Assembly: GCA_934565415.1 (NCBI GenBank)
Contig: CAKTHQ010000007.1
Coordinates: forward strand, 1-64,000
Direction: 5' to 3'
Source of the DNA: an uncultured Oscillospiraceae bacterium
GTDB taxonomy: Bacteria > Bacillota > Clostridia > Oscillospirales > Oscillospiraceae
Length of the DNA: 64,000 bases
The notes beneath the pieces are model-generated. The model ran no database searches, was not told where the DNA came from, and was given only the letters and a program-made list of their open reading frames with translations. A program made the translations under genes and the position numbers. Shown here piece by piece: positions 50,432 to 59,278 of this stretch (the stretch's first letter is position 1; each line of letters starts with the position of its first letter).

Positions 50432-50786
50432 GAGTTCCCGCCTCCGTCAATTTTTGCTGCAGCTCCTCCATGGTGTAGCCCATGGCCAGGAGCTTTTTCA
50501 CCGTATCGTCCAGTAGGTTCAGTAGCCGCAGCTCCTCGTGGGGGTCCGTGGGCTGGCCGGATACAAAGCAGCCTTTCCCGGGCACCGTGGCGATCCACCC
50601 TTCCATTTCCAGCTGCCGGTAGGCCCGCTGGATGGTATTGGGGTTGATGGACAGCTCCACCGCCAGCTCCCGCACGCTTGGCAGCTTGTCCCCCTGCAGG
50701 AGCACCCCAGCCGCGATCTGCTGCCGAACGCCGTCGGTGATCTGCGCGTAAATGGGACGGACATCCCGATAATCCAAATGCAGCAT
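50424..50786 (-). CDS. GntR family regulator, YtrA subfamily
   Basis: 120 residues: a winged helix-turn-helix (about 8-78, YAQITDGVRQQIAAGVLLQGDKLPSVRELAVELSINPNTIQRAY) and a short dimerising tail, the YtrA plan that lacks a ligand domain. Such proteins repress their own ABC operon until cell-wall stress. ATG 50786 after AGGAGG; longer frames run over the promoter. Confidence 0.88.
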   Translation of the reverse strand: MLHLDYRDVRPIYAQITDGVRQQIAAGVLLQGDKLPSVRELAVELSINPNTIQRAYRQLEMEGWIATVPGKGCFVSGQPTDPHEELRLLNLLDDTVKKLLAMGYTMEELQQKLTEAGTHA

Positions 50787-50805
50787 AGCATCCTCCTCCT
50801 TAAAT

Positions 50806-50858
50806 CGTATGAAGCGTACTAATACGGATATAATAGCACCGTGGATGCCCAGGGTCAA
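50806..50858 (-). promoter_or_regulatory. promoter and operator of the GntR-ABC operon
   Basis: Minus-strand TTGACC (50858-50853), 17 bases, TATTAT (50835-50830). Just downstream CGTAT (50806-50810) and ATACG (50822-50826) form an inverted repeat, a candidate GntR operator. Confidence 0.6.
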
Positions 50859-50909
50859 TAGAGAGAGGGGAATCTTTAGGAAATCTTAAAATATAACCTC
50901 CGTCTTTCT

Positions 50910-50934
50910 GGCGGCTGGTAGCCGCCCCTACAGT
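50910..50934. repeat. short palindromic repeat, copy 2
   Basis: GGCGGCTGGTAGCCGCC followed by CCTACAGTG; matches the copy at 27065-27089 except for one base. It lies in the gap between the GntR operon promoter and the prsA terminator, where no gene is seen. Confidence 0.55.
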
Positions 50935-50956
50935 GTAAATTACCTGGGTGGGTAGA

Positions 50957-51032
50957 AAAAGTGTAGTATTAACATCAAAAGTCGTTTTGAAAAGTGTAGT
51001 CATAGGGCCAAAAGTCGTTCCGAAAAATGTGG
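50957..51032. repeat. two-and-a-half tandem repeats of about 33 bp
   Basis: AAAAGTGTAGT (50957, 50990; degenerate AAAAATGTGG at 51023) alternates with CAAAAGTCGTT (50976 and 51009). Too short for CRISPR; could be iterated protein-binding sites. Confidence 0.5.
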
Positions 51033-51071
51033 CCTGCCGCTGTACGCCATCGGAATGCTGTAAAAAGAACG

Positions 51072-51109
51072 CAAAAATCCCGGACCCTTCCAGGTGGAAA
51101 GGCCCGGGA
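51072..51109 (-). terminator. terminator of the PrsA-type foldase gene
   Basis: Stem TCCCGG-CCTTTCC/GGAAGG-CCGGGA (51078-51109) with T on the minus strand at 51077-51072, 17 bp past the stop. Confidence 0.8.
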
Positions 51110-51125
51110 AAATTCTTATCGGGGG

Positions 51126-52655
51126 TTAACCCAGGTTGATGAGGCCCAGCCGGATGGCGCTGTAGTCGATGGTCACCGGGGCGGCGGCCATGGCTTCCTC
51201 TACAAAGGTGTTGGCCTTGGAGCTTAACAGGGCGCTTTTGGCCTGGTCCTGCCAGACAGTCTGGCTGCCGCAGTAGAGCATCACATGGTAGCCGTAGCTG
51301 GTCTGCACAATGCCGGTATCGCCAACCTGCCGACTGCTGTCGAAGCACCAGTCGTTAAAGGTCTGCACCATCTGGCCTTCGGTTACGCCGGTGTACAGGC
51401 CGCCGTTGGTGTTGGAGCCCGGGTCCTGGGAGTTTTCGTTGGCCAGGGCAGCAAAGCTGTCCTCGGTTTTGTCGCCGGCCAGGTACTGGTCCAGCAGCTT
51501 CTGGGCGGTTTCCTGGGCGGTGGCCCAGGCATCGTCGGAAATGGTGGTTTCACCGGTCTCGGAACCGTCCACGGGGGTGGATTCCGGGGTGATGAGGATG
51601 TGCCGTACATCTACGGTTTTGGTCTCCTTGGTTACGCCCTGCTCGGCAAATTCGGCCTCGTGGGCGTTCCAGTACTCGGCGATTTCTTCATCGGAGGAGG
51701 TAAAGCTGCCGGTGGCCTCGCTGTAGTAGCCGTTGGAACGGAAGTACAGCTCCCAGAAGGCCTGATAGTCTGCCACAGTGGCGCTGGCACCAAAGTTGGT
51801 GGCAATCATATCCGCGGCGGTGCCGTAGCCGTTTTCCTGGGCCAGGGTTTCCAGCCGGTCCAGCATCCCGTCCAGCTCCTGCTGGTTTTCTTCACTGAGC
51901 TGGAAGCCGTTCTCATCGGCGGCCTGGGCCACGGCCTCATAGGTCTCCCAGGAGGACAGAGCCTGGCTCAGGAAGTACTGCTGCCAGGTCAGGTCGCCTG
52001 CCATGGTGCAAATCTGGGTATCCAGGGGCTGGGTGACATCCAGACCAAAGTAGGCGGCATAGGAGCCGTACTGGCTCAAGAAGTTCTGAACGGTGAGCCA
52101 GTAGTGGACCTGCAGCTGCCCTACGGTCAGGGTGTGGTCCCCGGCGGTGGCAACTACCGTGTCGGCGGCGGCCTTTACGGTCTCGTCGTCGGCGGTATAG
52201 CTGCCCTTGCAGGTTACATCCTCGGGATTCCCGTCGGCGGGTACGGTGGCCTCAGTGGTCTCGGCGGCTGCGGTGGTTTCTCCGGCGGACAGGGTGCTGT
52301 CGTCCTGCTTCTTTCCGTTCATCACCAGTACGGCCACAATCGCGGCAAGGAGAATTACGGCGGCAGCGGCCAGGGCCACGGCGGAGGTGCCGCTGAGGCC
52401 CTTCTTCATTTCTACAGGGGGCTCCTCCTGGGCGGATGGTTCCTCTTCGGCGGATGCATCCTCGTCAGCAGGTGCTTCCTCTTCGGCGGGGGCCTCTTCG
52501 GCAGGTGCTTCCGCTTCACCGTCAGCAGCTTCGGCAGGGGCAACTTCCTTGGCCGGAGCGGTGCTTTCAGCGGCGGTTTCCCCGGGGGCAGGAGTCAGGA
52601 CGGTTTCCGCTTCCTGCTCTTCGCCGGGGACGGCGTTGTTTTCCAAATTTTCCAT
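51126..52655 (-). CDS. membrane-anchored peptidyl-prolyl isomerase (PrsA/SurA-type, PpiC domain)
   Basis: 509 residues. An acidic Ala/Glu/Pro-rich cytoplasmic N-terminus (about 1-82), one membrane helix (about 90-112), a SurA/PrsA-like alpha-helical region (about 150-330) and a PpiC rotamase segment (TVDVRHILITPES, then SQDPGSNTNGGLYTGVTEGQMVQTFNDW and TSYGYHVMLYCG). It should fold exported proteins outside the membrane. Unlike PrsA it is not a lipoprotein. ATG 52655 is preferred over the TTG six bases earlier because AGAGGA is ten bases away. Confidence 0.8.
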   Translation of the reverse strand: MENLENNAVPGEEQEAETVLTPAPGETAAESTAPAKEVAPAEAADGEAEAPAEEAPAEEEAPADEDASAEEEPSAQEEPPVEMKKGLSGTSAVALAAAAVILLAAIVAVLVMNGKKQDDSTLSAGETTAAAETTEATVPADGNPEDVTCKGSYTADDETVKAAADTVVATAGDHTLTVGQLQVHYWLTVQNFLSQYGSYAAYFGLDVTQPLDTQICTMAGDLTWQQYFLSQALSSWETYEAVAQAADENGFQLSEENQQELDGMLDRLETLAQENGYGTAADMIATNFGASATVADYQAFWELYFRSNGYYSEATGSFTSSDEEIAEYWNAHEAEFAEQGVTKETKTVDVRHILITPESTPVDGSETGETTISDDAWATAQETAQKLLDQYLAGDKTEDSFAALANENSQDPGSNTNGGLYTGVTEGQMVQTFNDWCFDSSRQVGDTGIVQTSYGYHVMLYCGSQTVWQDQAKSALLSSKANTFVEEAMAAAPVTIDYSAIRLGLINLG

Positions 52656-52830
52656 TCTCAAAAAATCCTCTTTCTTCCCGGAAATCCCAGGAGTCGATAA
52701 TCCTGCTCAGTTTACCACCTTTTGAATGGAATTGCAAGGGGAATAAAGAATGTTTACATTTTTAATGCAACAGTAGCAAAATGCGAAAAGAATCCCCGCT
52801 TTCTTCCGGAAACTTTTGTCCTTGTGCCCG

Positions 52831-52859
52831 TTGACAAAAGGTGCGGACTATTGTAAAAT
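52831..52859 (+). promoter_or_regulatory. promoter of purC
   Basis: TTGACA (52831-52836), 17 bases, TAAAAT (52854-52859). Confidence 0.75.
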
Positions 52860-52860
52860 T

Positions 52861-52921
52861 TGGAGGTAGAGACGGAGGGTGTCTACGGGTGAAAGCCCCG
52901 GGCGGCTTTGTCTCTTTTTTT
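52861..52921 (+). promoter_or_regulatory. structured leader with terminator upstream of purC
   Basis: An outer stem AGAGAC (52868-52873)/GTCTCT (52910-52915) encloses AAAGCC/GGCTTT and is followed by eight T. Transcription starting at the promoter just upstream would meet this terminator before purC, so it is a candidate attenuator or small riboswitch. I could not match it to the ykkC/PRPP, ZTP or purine consensus. Confidence 0.5.
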
Positions 52922-52969
52922 GTTGTGTAAAATATTCACTTTTTGACCGGAAAAGGAGCGCATTTACTT

Positions 52970-53686
52970 ATGGAGAAACTGGAACAGCTGTACGAAGGCA
53001 AAGCCAAAAAGGTATTTAAGACCGACGACCCCGAACTCCTCATCGTGGAGTACAAGGACGATGCCACCGCATTCAACGGACTGAAAAAGGGTACCATCGT
53101 CGGTAAGGGCGTAATCAACAACGAGATGAGCAACCGCCTGATGGCCATGCTGGAGAAGCAGGGCATCCCCACCCACTTCGTAAAGGAACTGAACGAGCGT
53201 GAGACCCTGGTCAAGAAGGTTTCCATTGTACCGCTGGAGGTCATTGTCCGCAACATCTCCGCCGGATCCTTTGCCAAGCACTACGGCGTGGAGGAGGGCA
53301 TTGTGTTCGACCACCCCACCATCGAGTTCTCCTACAAAAATGACGCCCTGGGCGACCCCCTGCTGAACACCTACCACGCCCTGGCCCTGAAGTTGGCCAC
53401 CCCTGAGGAGATCAGGACCATCGAGGATTATTCCTTCAAGATCAATGACGCTCTGAAGGCCTTCTGGGCTACCTGCGGCGTGACCCTGGTAGACTTCAAG
53501 CTGGAGTTTGGCCGCCTGTCCGACGGCACCATCGTATTGGCGGATGAAATCAGCCCGGATACTTCCCGGCTCTGGGACTCCAAGACCCACGAGAAGCTGG
53601 ATAAGGACCGCTTCCGCCGGGACCTGGGCGGCGTGGAGGAAGCCTACGCCGAGATTATGCGCCGCCTGGAAGAACACCTGAAATAA
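52970..53686 (+). CDS. purC: phosphoribosylaminoimidazole-succinocarboxamide synthase
   Basis: 238 residues, standard for bacterial PurC. Visible motifs are YEGKAKKVF (near the N-terminus), [16 protein letters not shown], the SAICAR signature [21 protein letters not shown] and LVDFKLEFG...[10 protein letters not shown]. It joins aspartate to CAIR in purine synthesis. AAAAGGAG stands nine bases before ATG. First of four purine genes in this stretch. Confidence 0.96.
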   Translation: MEKLEQLYEGKAKKVFKTDDPELLIVEYKDDATAFNGLKKGTIVGKGVINNEMSNRLMAMLEKQGIPTHFVKELNERETLVKKVSIVPLEVIVRNISAGSFAKHYGVEEGIVFDHPTIEFSYKNDALGDPLLNTYHALALKLATPEEIRTIEDYSFKINDALKAFWATCGVTLVDFKLEFGRLSDGTIVLADEISPDTSRLWDSKTHEKLDKDRFRRDLGGVEEAYAEIMRRLEEHLK

Positions 53687-53707
53687 GGGAAAATGGCAAG
53701 GGAAAAA

Positions 53708-53742
53708 CTCCGTTGGGGCCATAAAAACCCCTGCGGAGCTTT
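53708..53742 (+). terminator. weak terminator-like hairpin between purC and purA
   Basis: CTCCG..GGGG/CCCC..CGGAG with a ten-base loop, followed by CTTT. Possibly partial. Confidence 0.45.
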
Positions 53743-53806
53743 CCTGCATTTATAAAAAAGAAATCTTAGACAAATACTTTAAGAAATAAATCGGAGGATC
53801 AACATC

Positions 53807-55081
53807 ATGGGAAACTGCGCAATCGTTGGCATTAACTGGGGCGACGAAGGCAAGGGCCGTATGGTTGACCTGCTGACCCAGGACTACGATATCGTGGTCC
53901 GTTACCAGGGCGGCGGCAACGCGGGCCATACCGTCATCAATGAATATGGCAAATTTGCTCTGCATCTGCTGCCCTCCGGCATCTTCCGCAAGGGCGTTGT
54001 GAATATCCTGGGCAACGGCGTTGCGCTGGATCCGGAGAATCTGTGGAAGGAAATGGAAGAGATCCGGGCCAAGGGCGTTTCCCTGACCCCCGAGAACCTG
54101 AAGATCTCCGACCGGGCCTCTCTGCTGATGCCCTGGCACCGGCTGATGGACGGCCTGGAGGAAGCCAGACTGGCCGATAAGAAGTACGGCTCCACCAAGC
54201 AGGGCATTGCCCCCTTCTATGCCGATAAGTACGCTAAGAAGACCGTCCTGGCCGGCGAGTTGCTGTACCCCAAGCACCTGAAGGAGCATCTGGCCGATTT
54301 GCTGGAGTGGAAGAACCTGACTCTCACCGGTGTCTACGGCGCCAAGCCCGTGACCATGGAAGAGGTCATGGAGTGGGTAGACGACTACTGCGAGAAGATC
54401 AAGCCCTATATCTGTGACACCGGCGTGTTCCTGCGGGACGCCCAGACAGAGGGCAAGAAGATTTTGTTCGAGGCCCAGCTGGGCTCCCTGCGGGACCTGG
54501 ACTACGGCATCCACCCCTACACCACCTCCTCTAACCCCATTGCCGCCTATGCCCCCGTGGGCTCCGGTATGCCCAATGTGAAGATCGAAAAGATCGTGGG
54601 CGTGGTCAAGGCTTATAGCAGCTGCGTAGGCGAAGGCCCCTTCACCTGCGAGATGTTCGGCGACGAAGCCGAAGAGCTGCGGAAAGCCGGCTTTGAGTAC
54701 GGCGCCAAGACCGGCCGTCCCCGCCGGGTAGGCCCTATCGACATCGTGGCTACTCGCTATGGCGTCCGCTGCCAGGGCGCTACCTCCATTGCCTTGACCA
54801 AGATGGATGTCATGGGCTATATGGACAGGATCCCCGTCTGCGCCCGGTACGAGCTGGACGGCAAGATCACCGATGAGTTCCCCTTCCCCGCCATCCTGGC
54901 CGATGCCAAGCCCGTTATGGAGTACCTGCCCGGCTGGAAGTGCGATATTTCCAAGTGCCGCACCTGGGAGGAGCTGCCCGAGAACGCCCGGAAGTATGTA
55001 GAATACATCGAAGAGAGAATTGGCTGCCACATTGGCTACGTTTCCGTAGGCCCCGAGCGTGACAGCATCATCTACCGCTAA
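53807..55081 (+). CDS. purA: adenylosuccinate synthetase
   Basis: 424 residues, full length. GINWGDEGKGRMVD (P-loop-like, 8-21), GGGNAGHTV (near 41), VSLTPENLKISDRA region, and the GTP-binding TRYGVRCQGATSIALTKMD-type segment (about 315-335). It makes adenylosuccinate from IMP and Asp with GTP. CGGAGG lies nine bases before ATG. purB follows after twelve bases. Confidence 0.96.
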   Translation: MGNCAIVGINWGDEGKGRMVDLLTQDYDIVVRYQGGGNAGHTVINEYGKFALHLLPSGIFRKGVVNILGNGVALDPENLWKEMEEIRAKGVSLTPENLKISDRASLLMPWHRLMDGLEEARLADKKYGSTKQGIAPFYADKYAKKTVLAGELLYPKHLKEHLADLLEWKNLTLTGVYGAKPVTMEEVMEWVDDYCEKIKPYICDTGVFLRDAQTEGKKILFEAQLGSLRDLDYGIHPYTTSSNPIAAYAPVGSGMPNVKIEKIVGVVKAYSSCVGEGPFTCEMFGDEAEELRKAGFEYGAKTGRPRRVGPIDIVATRYGVRCQGATSIALTKMDVMGYMDRIPVCARYELDGKITDEFPFPAILADAKPVMEYLPGWKCDISKCRTWEELPENARKYVEYIEERIGCHIGYVSVGPERDSIIYR

Positions 55082-55093
55082 AAGGAGGACGCT

Positions 55094-56509
55094 ATGACCG
55101 ACCGTTACGAATCCCCCCTGTCCAGCCGGTACGCCTCCGAATATATGCTCCACCTGTTTTCCCAGGATGTGCGGTATCAGACCTGGAGAAAGCTCTGGGT
55201 ATCTTTAGCCCGGGCCGAGTACAAGCTGGGCCTGAACATCACCGAGGCCCAGGTGAAGGAGCTGGAAGAACACATTACGGATATTGACTATGCCGTGGCT
55301 GCCCAGCGCGAAAAAGAGGTGCGCCACGATGTCATGGCCCATGTCTACGCCTACGGCCAGGTGGCCCCCGGCGCCGCCGGCATCATCCACCTGGGCGCTA
55401 CCTCCTGCTATGTGACGGACAACGCGGATATCGTCATCTATCGGGACGGCCTGAAGTACCTGCGCCAGGAGCTCTTAAAAGTCCTGGCAAACCTGCGCCA
55501 GTTCGCCCACGCTTATAAGGATATGCCCACCCTGGGCTATACCCACTATCAGCCTGCCCAACTGGTTACCGTCGGCAAGCGGGCGACCCTGTGGATGCAG
55601 GACCTGCTGAGTGATGTGGAGGAGCTGGACTTCGTCATTGACAATATGCGCTTCCTGGGCTGCCGGGGCACCACCGGCACCGAGGCCAGTTTCATGGACC
55701 TCTTCGACGGAGACAGCGCCAAGATCGACGAAATGAACAAAATGATCTCCGCAGACTTTGGCTTTGACAAGTGCTTCGCCGTCTGCGGCCAGACCTATCC
55801 CCGGAAGCTGGACAGCCGGATTCTCAACGTTCTGTCCTCCATCGCCCAGAGCTGCTACCGGATGGCCAACGACATCCGCCTGCTGCAGCACGACCGCCAG
55901 GTGGAAGAGCCCTTCGAAAAGAACCAGATCGGCTCCTCCGCCATGCCCTACAAGCGGAACCCCATGCGCTGCGAGCGTATTTGTTCCCTGTCCCGGTATC
56001 TGATGGCCGATGCCCTGAACGCCCCCATGACCGCCTCCACCCAGTGGCTGGAGCGGACCCTGGACGACTCCGCCAACCGGCGCATCAGCTTGCCCGAAGG
56101 CTTCCTGTGTGCCGACGCCATTCTGCGGCTGGCCCAGAATGTTACCGACGGGCTCCATGTGAACGAGAAGATCGTAGAGCGGACCGTGCGGGAGTACCTG
56201 CCCTTTATGACCTCCGAGAACCTGATGATGGAGGCCGTCAAGCGGGGCGGCAACCGGCAGGAGCTCCACGAGATCATCCGTTCCTGCTCTATGGAGGCCA
56301 CCGCCCGGATGAAGAACGGCGAAAGCTGCAACCTGCTGGAGCTGCTGTCCGCCCGGAAGGAATTCGGCATGACCCCCCAGGAGATCGAGGCCCTGCTGGA
56401 CCCCAAGCTCTACGTGGGCCGCTGCCCCGAACAGGTAGAGCGGTTCCTGGGAAACCTCGCTCCCTTGCTGGAAAACGTAAAGCACGAAACGGCGGAAATC
56501 AACCTGTAA
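55094..56509 (+). CDS. purB: adenylosuccinate lyase
   Basis: 471 residues of the fumarase/aspartase superfamily. The signature loop GSSAMPYKRNPMRCERI (about 290-306) holds the catalytic serine, and GATSCYVTDNADI and GYTHYQPAQLVT mark the other active-site regions. It cleaves SAICAR and adenylosuccinate, so it acts twice in the pathway with PurC and PurA. AAAGGAGG precedes the ATG. Confidence 0.96.
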   Translation: MTDRYESPLSSRYASEYMLHLFSQDVRYQTWRKLWVSLARAEYKLGLNITEAQVKELEEHITDIDYAVAAQREKEVRHDVMAHVYAYGQVAPGAAGIIHLGATSCYVTDNADIVIYRDGLKYLRQELLKVLANLRQFAHAYKDMPTLGYTHYQPAQLVTVGKRATLWMQDLLSDVEELDFVIDNMRFLGCRGTTGTEASFMDLFDGDSAKIDEMNKMISADFGFDKCFAVCGQTYPRKLDSRILNVLSSIAQSCYRMANDIRLLQHDRQVEEPFEKNQIGSSAMPYKRNPMRCERICSLSRYLMADALNAPMTASTQWLERTLDDSANRRISLPEGFLCADAILRLAQNVTDGLHVNEKIVERTVREYLPFMTSENLMMEAVKRGGNRQELHEIIRSCSMEATARMKNGESCNLLELLSARKEFGMTPQEIEALLDPKLYVGRCPEQVERFLGNLAPLLENVKHETAEINL

Positions 56510-56542
56510 AGCGTAATCAACCCCAAAACGGAGGTATTTTGA

Positions 56543-58081
56543 TTGGAAAAAATTCTGGTTTTGGACTTTGGTGGCCAGTATAATCAGCTGATCGCCCGCA
56601 GAGTCCGGGATCTCCATGTGTACGCGGAGATCGAGCAGTACGATGCCATTACTCCCCAGGAAATTCAGGCCCGGGGCTACAAGGGCATTATCTTTACCGG
56701 CGGCCCCAACAGCGTTTATGATATGTCTTCTCCCCACTACGACCCCGTGGTATTGAACCTAGGCATCCCCGTGCTGGGCATCTGCTACGGCTGCCAGCTC
56801 ACTGCCTGGATGGCCGGGGGCACCGTTATCACTGCCGAGACCTCCGAGTACGGCAAAATTCAGCTGAATCTGAAAAAGAAGGCCTCCAAGCTCTTTGAGG
56901 AGGTACCGGAAAGCAGCATCGTGTGGATGAGCCATACCGACCGGGTGGACACCCTGCCGGAGGGCTTCCAGGTCACCGCCTCTACCGACAACTGCCCCGT
57001 GGCGGCTATGGAGAATGAAGAAAAGAAGCTGTACGCCGTCCAGTTCCATCCCGAGGTCACCCACAGCCAGTTCGGCATCCAAATGCTCCGGAACTTCCTG
57101 TACAATGTGTGCCTGTGCAAGGGCGAATGGCAGATGGATTCCTTCATCGAGGATACCGTCAAGGCCCTGAAGGAGCGCATCGGGGATAAGAAGGTCATTC
57201 TGGGCCTCTCCGGCGGCGTAGACTCCTCCGTTGCCGCCGGTCTCATCAGCCGGGCCGTAGGCGATCAGCTGACCTGCGTTTTCGTAGACCAGGGCCTCAT
57301 GCGCAAGGACGAGGGAGACTTCGTGGAGAAGACCTTTACGAGCCTTTTTGATATGCATTTTGTCCGGGTCAACTGCCAGGAGCACTTCCTGGAGTGCCTG
57401 AAGGGCGTTGTAGACCCGGAGCAGAAGCGGAAGATCATCGGCACCGAGTTCTATAAGGTCTTCTGGGACGAAGTCCGGCGCCAGGGCGGCGACGATGCCT
57501 TCTTTGCCCAGGGCACCATCTACCCCGACTGCATCGAATCCGGCAAGGGCAACGCCGACAAGATCAAGACCCACCACAATAAGGTCAAAATGCCCGAGGA
57601 TGTGAAGTTTTTGGACATCATCGAGCCCCTGAGCAGCCTCTTCAAGGACGAGGTCCGCCGGGTAGGCGAGCAGCTGGGCATCCCCCACGAGCTGGTATGG
57701 CGCCAGCCCTTCCCCGGCCCCGGCCTGGGCGTGCGGATCATCGGCGAAATCACCGCCGAAAAGGTGAAAATCCTCCAGGAGGCCGACTGGGTCCTCCGGG
57801 ACGAGATGGCAAAAACCGGCTACGAGACCCAGATGGCCCAGTTCTTCTGTGTCCTCCCCGGCGTCAGCACCGTCGGCGTCATGGGCGACCACCGCACCTA
57901 CGACCACCTCCTGGCCATCCGTGCCGTCACCACCGATGACTTCATGACCGCCGACTGGGCCCGGATCCCCTACGACCTTCTGGCAAAGGTCTCCAACCGG
58001 ATCACCAACGAGGTCAAGCATATTAACCGGGTAGTGTATGACGTGACCAGCAAACCGCCTGCGACGGTGGAGTGGGAATGA
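56543..58081 (+). CDS. guaA: GMP synthase (glutamine-hydrolysing)
   Basis: 512 residues: class I glutamine amidotransferase (1 to about 185, nucleophile Cys in GICYGCQL; His-Glu in QFHPEVTHS), ATP pyrophosphatase ([11 protein letters not shown] near 220) and the C-terminal dimer domain ending PPATVEWE. The start is TTG 56543, eight bases after GGAGG. It converts XMP to GMP. The 3' end is a well-known integration site for mobile elements, and one appears to begin right after it. Confidence 0.96.
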   Translation: MEKILVLDFGGQYNQLIARRVRDLHVYAEIEQYDAITPQEIQARGYKGIIFTGGPNSVYDMSSPHYDPVVLNLGIPVLGICYGCQLTAWMAGGTVITAETSEYGKIQLNLKKKASKLFEEVPESSIVWMSHTDRVDTLPEGFQVTASTDNCPVAAMENEEKKLYAVQFHPEVTHSQFGIQMLRNFLYNVCLCKGEWQMDSFIEDTVKALKERIGDKKVILGLSGGVDSSVAAGLISRAVGDQLTCVFVDQGLMRKDEGDFVEKTFTSLFDMHFVRVNCQEHFLECLKGVVDPEQKRKIIGTEFYKVFWDEVRRQGGDDAFFAQGTIYPDCIESGKGNADKIKTHHNKVKMPEDVKFLDIIEPLSSLFKDEVRRVGEQLGIPHELVWRQPFPGPGLGVRIIGEITAEKVKILQEADWVLRDEMAKTGYETQMAQFFCVLPGVSTVGVMGDHRTYDHLLAIRAVTTDDFMTADWARIPYDLLAKVSNRITNEVKHINRVVYDVTSKPPATVEWE

Positions 58082-58082
58082 T
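58066..58082. other. candidate attL at the guaA 3' end
   Basis: The last codons and stop of guaA (gtggagtgggaatga) abut integrase-type DNA. Elements with tyrosine integrases often recombine here and restore the C-terminal PPATVEWE codons. The matching attR would be right of the window, so the exact core is unproven. Confidence 0.4.
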
Positions 58083-58139
58083 AGGCAAAAACCGAAAAAG
58101 TGTAGACATACCAACGGTTTTTTGAATGCCTCCAGCCAC

Positions 58140-58199
58140 CTCTGATAAGGTTTTGATAAGATTCCACTGCAGTGCGATTATTCTGCATTGCAAGTGGTT
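58140..58199. repeat. direct and inverted repeats near the element's left end
   Basis: TGATAAG occurs twice about ten bases apart (near 58142-58160), followed by an imperfect inverted repeat CCACTGCAGTGC/GCATTGCAAGTGG (about 58165-58199). Such short repeats often are integrase or Xis arm sites; this is inferred from position. Confidence 0.3.
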
Positions 58200-58251
58200 T
58201 GTGGGTAAGGGATAATTTTCCCCGTCTCACAAGGATTCATATTAGCATTTT

Positions 58252-58289
58252 AGCCCGTACTGATCGGATGGTCAGTACGGGCTTTTTTT
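58252..58289 (+). terminator. rho-independent terminator after guaA
   Basis: Perfect stem AGCCCGTACTGA/TCAGTACGGGCT with a seven-to-eight-base loop, then seven T. Confidence 0.85.
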
Positions 58290-58299
58290 GCGTCCTGCT

Positions 58300-58827
58300 T
58301 TAATCGTTAATATACTTTTTCAGCGACTTCACAAATGCATCGCTAAATTCCTGTGAGGGTACTTTGCCCCAAATCTGTGTGGTGTCCTCTGCGGGGAACG
58401 TGTAGCGCCAATGGTCGTACTGCTCTTTGCTGATCTCGCCGTTTCTGAACTTTTCGGACTGTTCAGCCCAGGCAGACAGCATTTCGTAAACAGACGCATC
58501 CATGTTCCGCTTGTTGCCATCAAAAATGATATGAACCTCGTCTCCCTGCTTTTCCGCTCTGGCTCCATGAATATCCTCAATGGCGAAAAGCGTGTGGATA
58601 AAACCGAGATCACTGTCTATGTCAGGGATTTTCAGTGCCAGCGGGGAAACCTCCAAGACATTTGCAAGTGCGTTCACCAGATCCTCTTTGGGAGTTCTGG
58701 TGCCAGACTCATATTGAGCCATACGAATATCTGCGGTTTTTGCAGGAAATCCCACGGCCTGTCCGAGCCAGCGCTGGGTCATGCCCCTAAGATTGCGCAT
58801 AAAACGAATTCTTTCACCGATTGCCAT
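58300..58827 (-). CDS. XRE family repressor of the mobile element
   Basis: 175 residues: a Cro/C1-type helix-turn-helix (about 3-62, MRNLRGMTQRWLGQAVGFPAKTADIRMAQYESGTRTP) and a C-terminal half (about 85-175) of unknown fold. Divergent from the xis-int genes across 250 bp of AT-rich DNA with two promoters, it most likely keeps the element quiet. ATG 58827 is nine bases from AGGAG; an upstream TTG is too close. Confidence 0.8.
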   Translation of the reverse strand: MAIGERIRFMRNLRGMTQRWLGQAVGFPAKTADIRMAQYESGTRTPKEDLVNALANVLEVSPLALKIPDIDSDLGFIHTLFAIEDIHGARAEKQGDEVHIIFDGNKRNMDASVYEMLSAWAEQSEKFRNGEISKEQYDHWRYTFPAEDTTQIWGKVPSQEFSDAFVKSLKKYIND

Positions 58828-58869
58828 AGTCAATCACTCCTATGTAGGTTTGCTTCGCTATCATAGCAT

Positions 58870-58990
58870 ATATGTTTAGGCTATGTCAAGATATATTAAA
58901 TAATTTTGCTTAATATTCTCTCTCAAGCCTCTTGACATAACTGTATTTGTTTAGTATAATGCAGAAGCAATATTAAGCGAATATGTTTAA
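58870..58990. promoter_or_regulatory. divergent promoters and repeated operator motif of the element
   Basis: Plus-strand TTGACA (58932-58937), 17 bases, TATAAT (58955-58960) serves xis-int; a minus-strand TTGACA (58892-58887) with TATGAT serves the repressor. The motif ATATGTTTAG (58870-58879), ATTTGTTTAG (58945-58954) and ATATGTTTAA (58981-58990) recurs over both, a plausible set of repressor sites. Confidence 0.6.
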
Positions 58991-59077
58991 TGTTGTCCGC
59001 CCGGGCAAATCGGATGGCGGCCAGCAAGTATTCCGACACGAAAGAAGACAACTATACGCTGAAAGGAGGTGAGTGCC

Positions 59078-59278
59078 ATGGAAAACAAATTCATACGAGT
59101 AGAGGAAGTCGCAAAGGAACTAGATGTGTCTAAGCCCTACGCCTATAAGATCATTCGCCAGCTGAACGAAGAACTGAAAGCAAAAGGGTTTATTACCATC
59201 GCAGGAAGAGTCAACCGCCAGTATTTCAACGAAAGGCTCTATGGAGCAGAAAGGAAAGAATTGAATGCCAGCCTATAA
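59078..59278 (+). CDS. xis: excisionase-like small DNA-binding protein
   Basis: 66 residues with a helix-turn-helix of the Tn916-like Xis/transposon regulator kind (FIRVEEVAKELDVSKPYAYKIIRQLNEEL), ending in a short basic beta part (AGRVNRQYFNERLYG). It overlaps the integrase start by 14 bases and should direct excision. AGGAGG lies eight bases before ATG 59078. Confidence 0.7.
   Translation: MENKFIRVEEVAKELDVSKPYAYKIIRQLNEELKAKGFITIAGRVNRQYFNERLYGAERKELNASL

Noticed and set aside
50957..51032. short tandem repeats as a CRISPR array
   Set aside because: Only two to three units, with related rather than unique sequence between them and no cas genes.
52861..52921. purC leader as a ykkC/PRPP or ZTP riboswitch
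   Set aside because: Only small fragments resemble those motifs; the conserved cores are missing and the element is too short.
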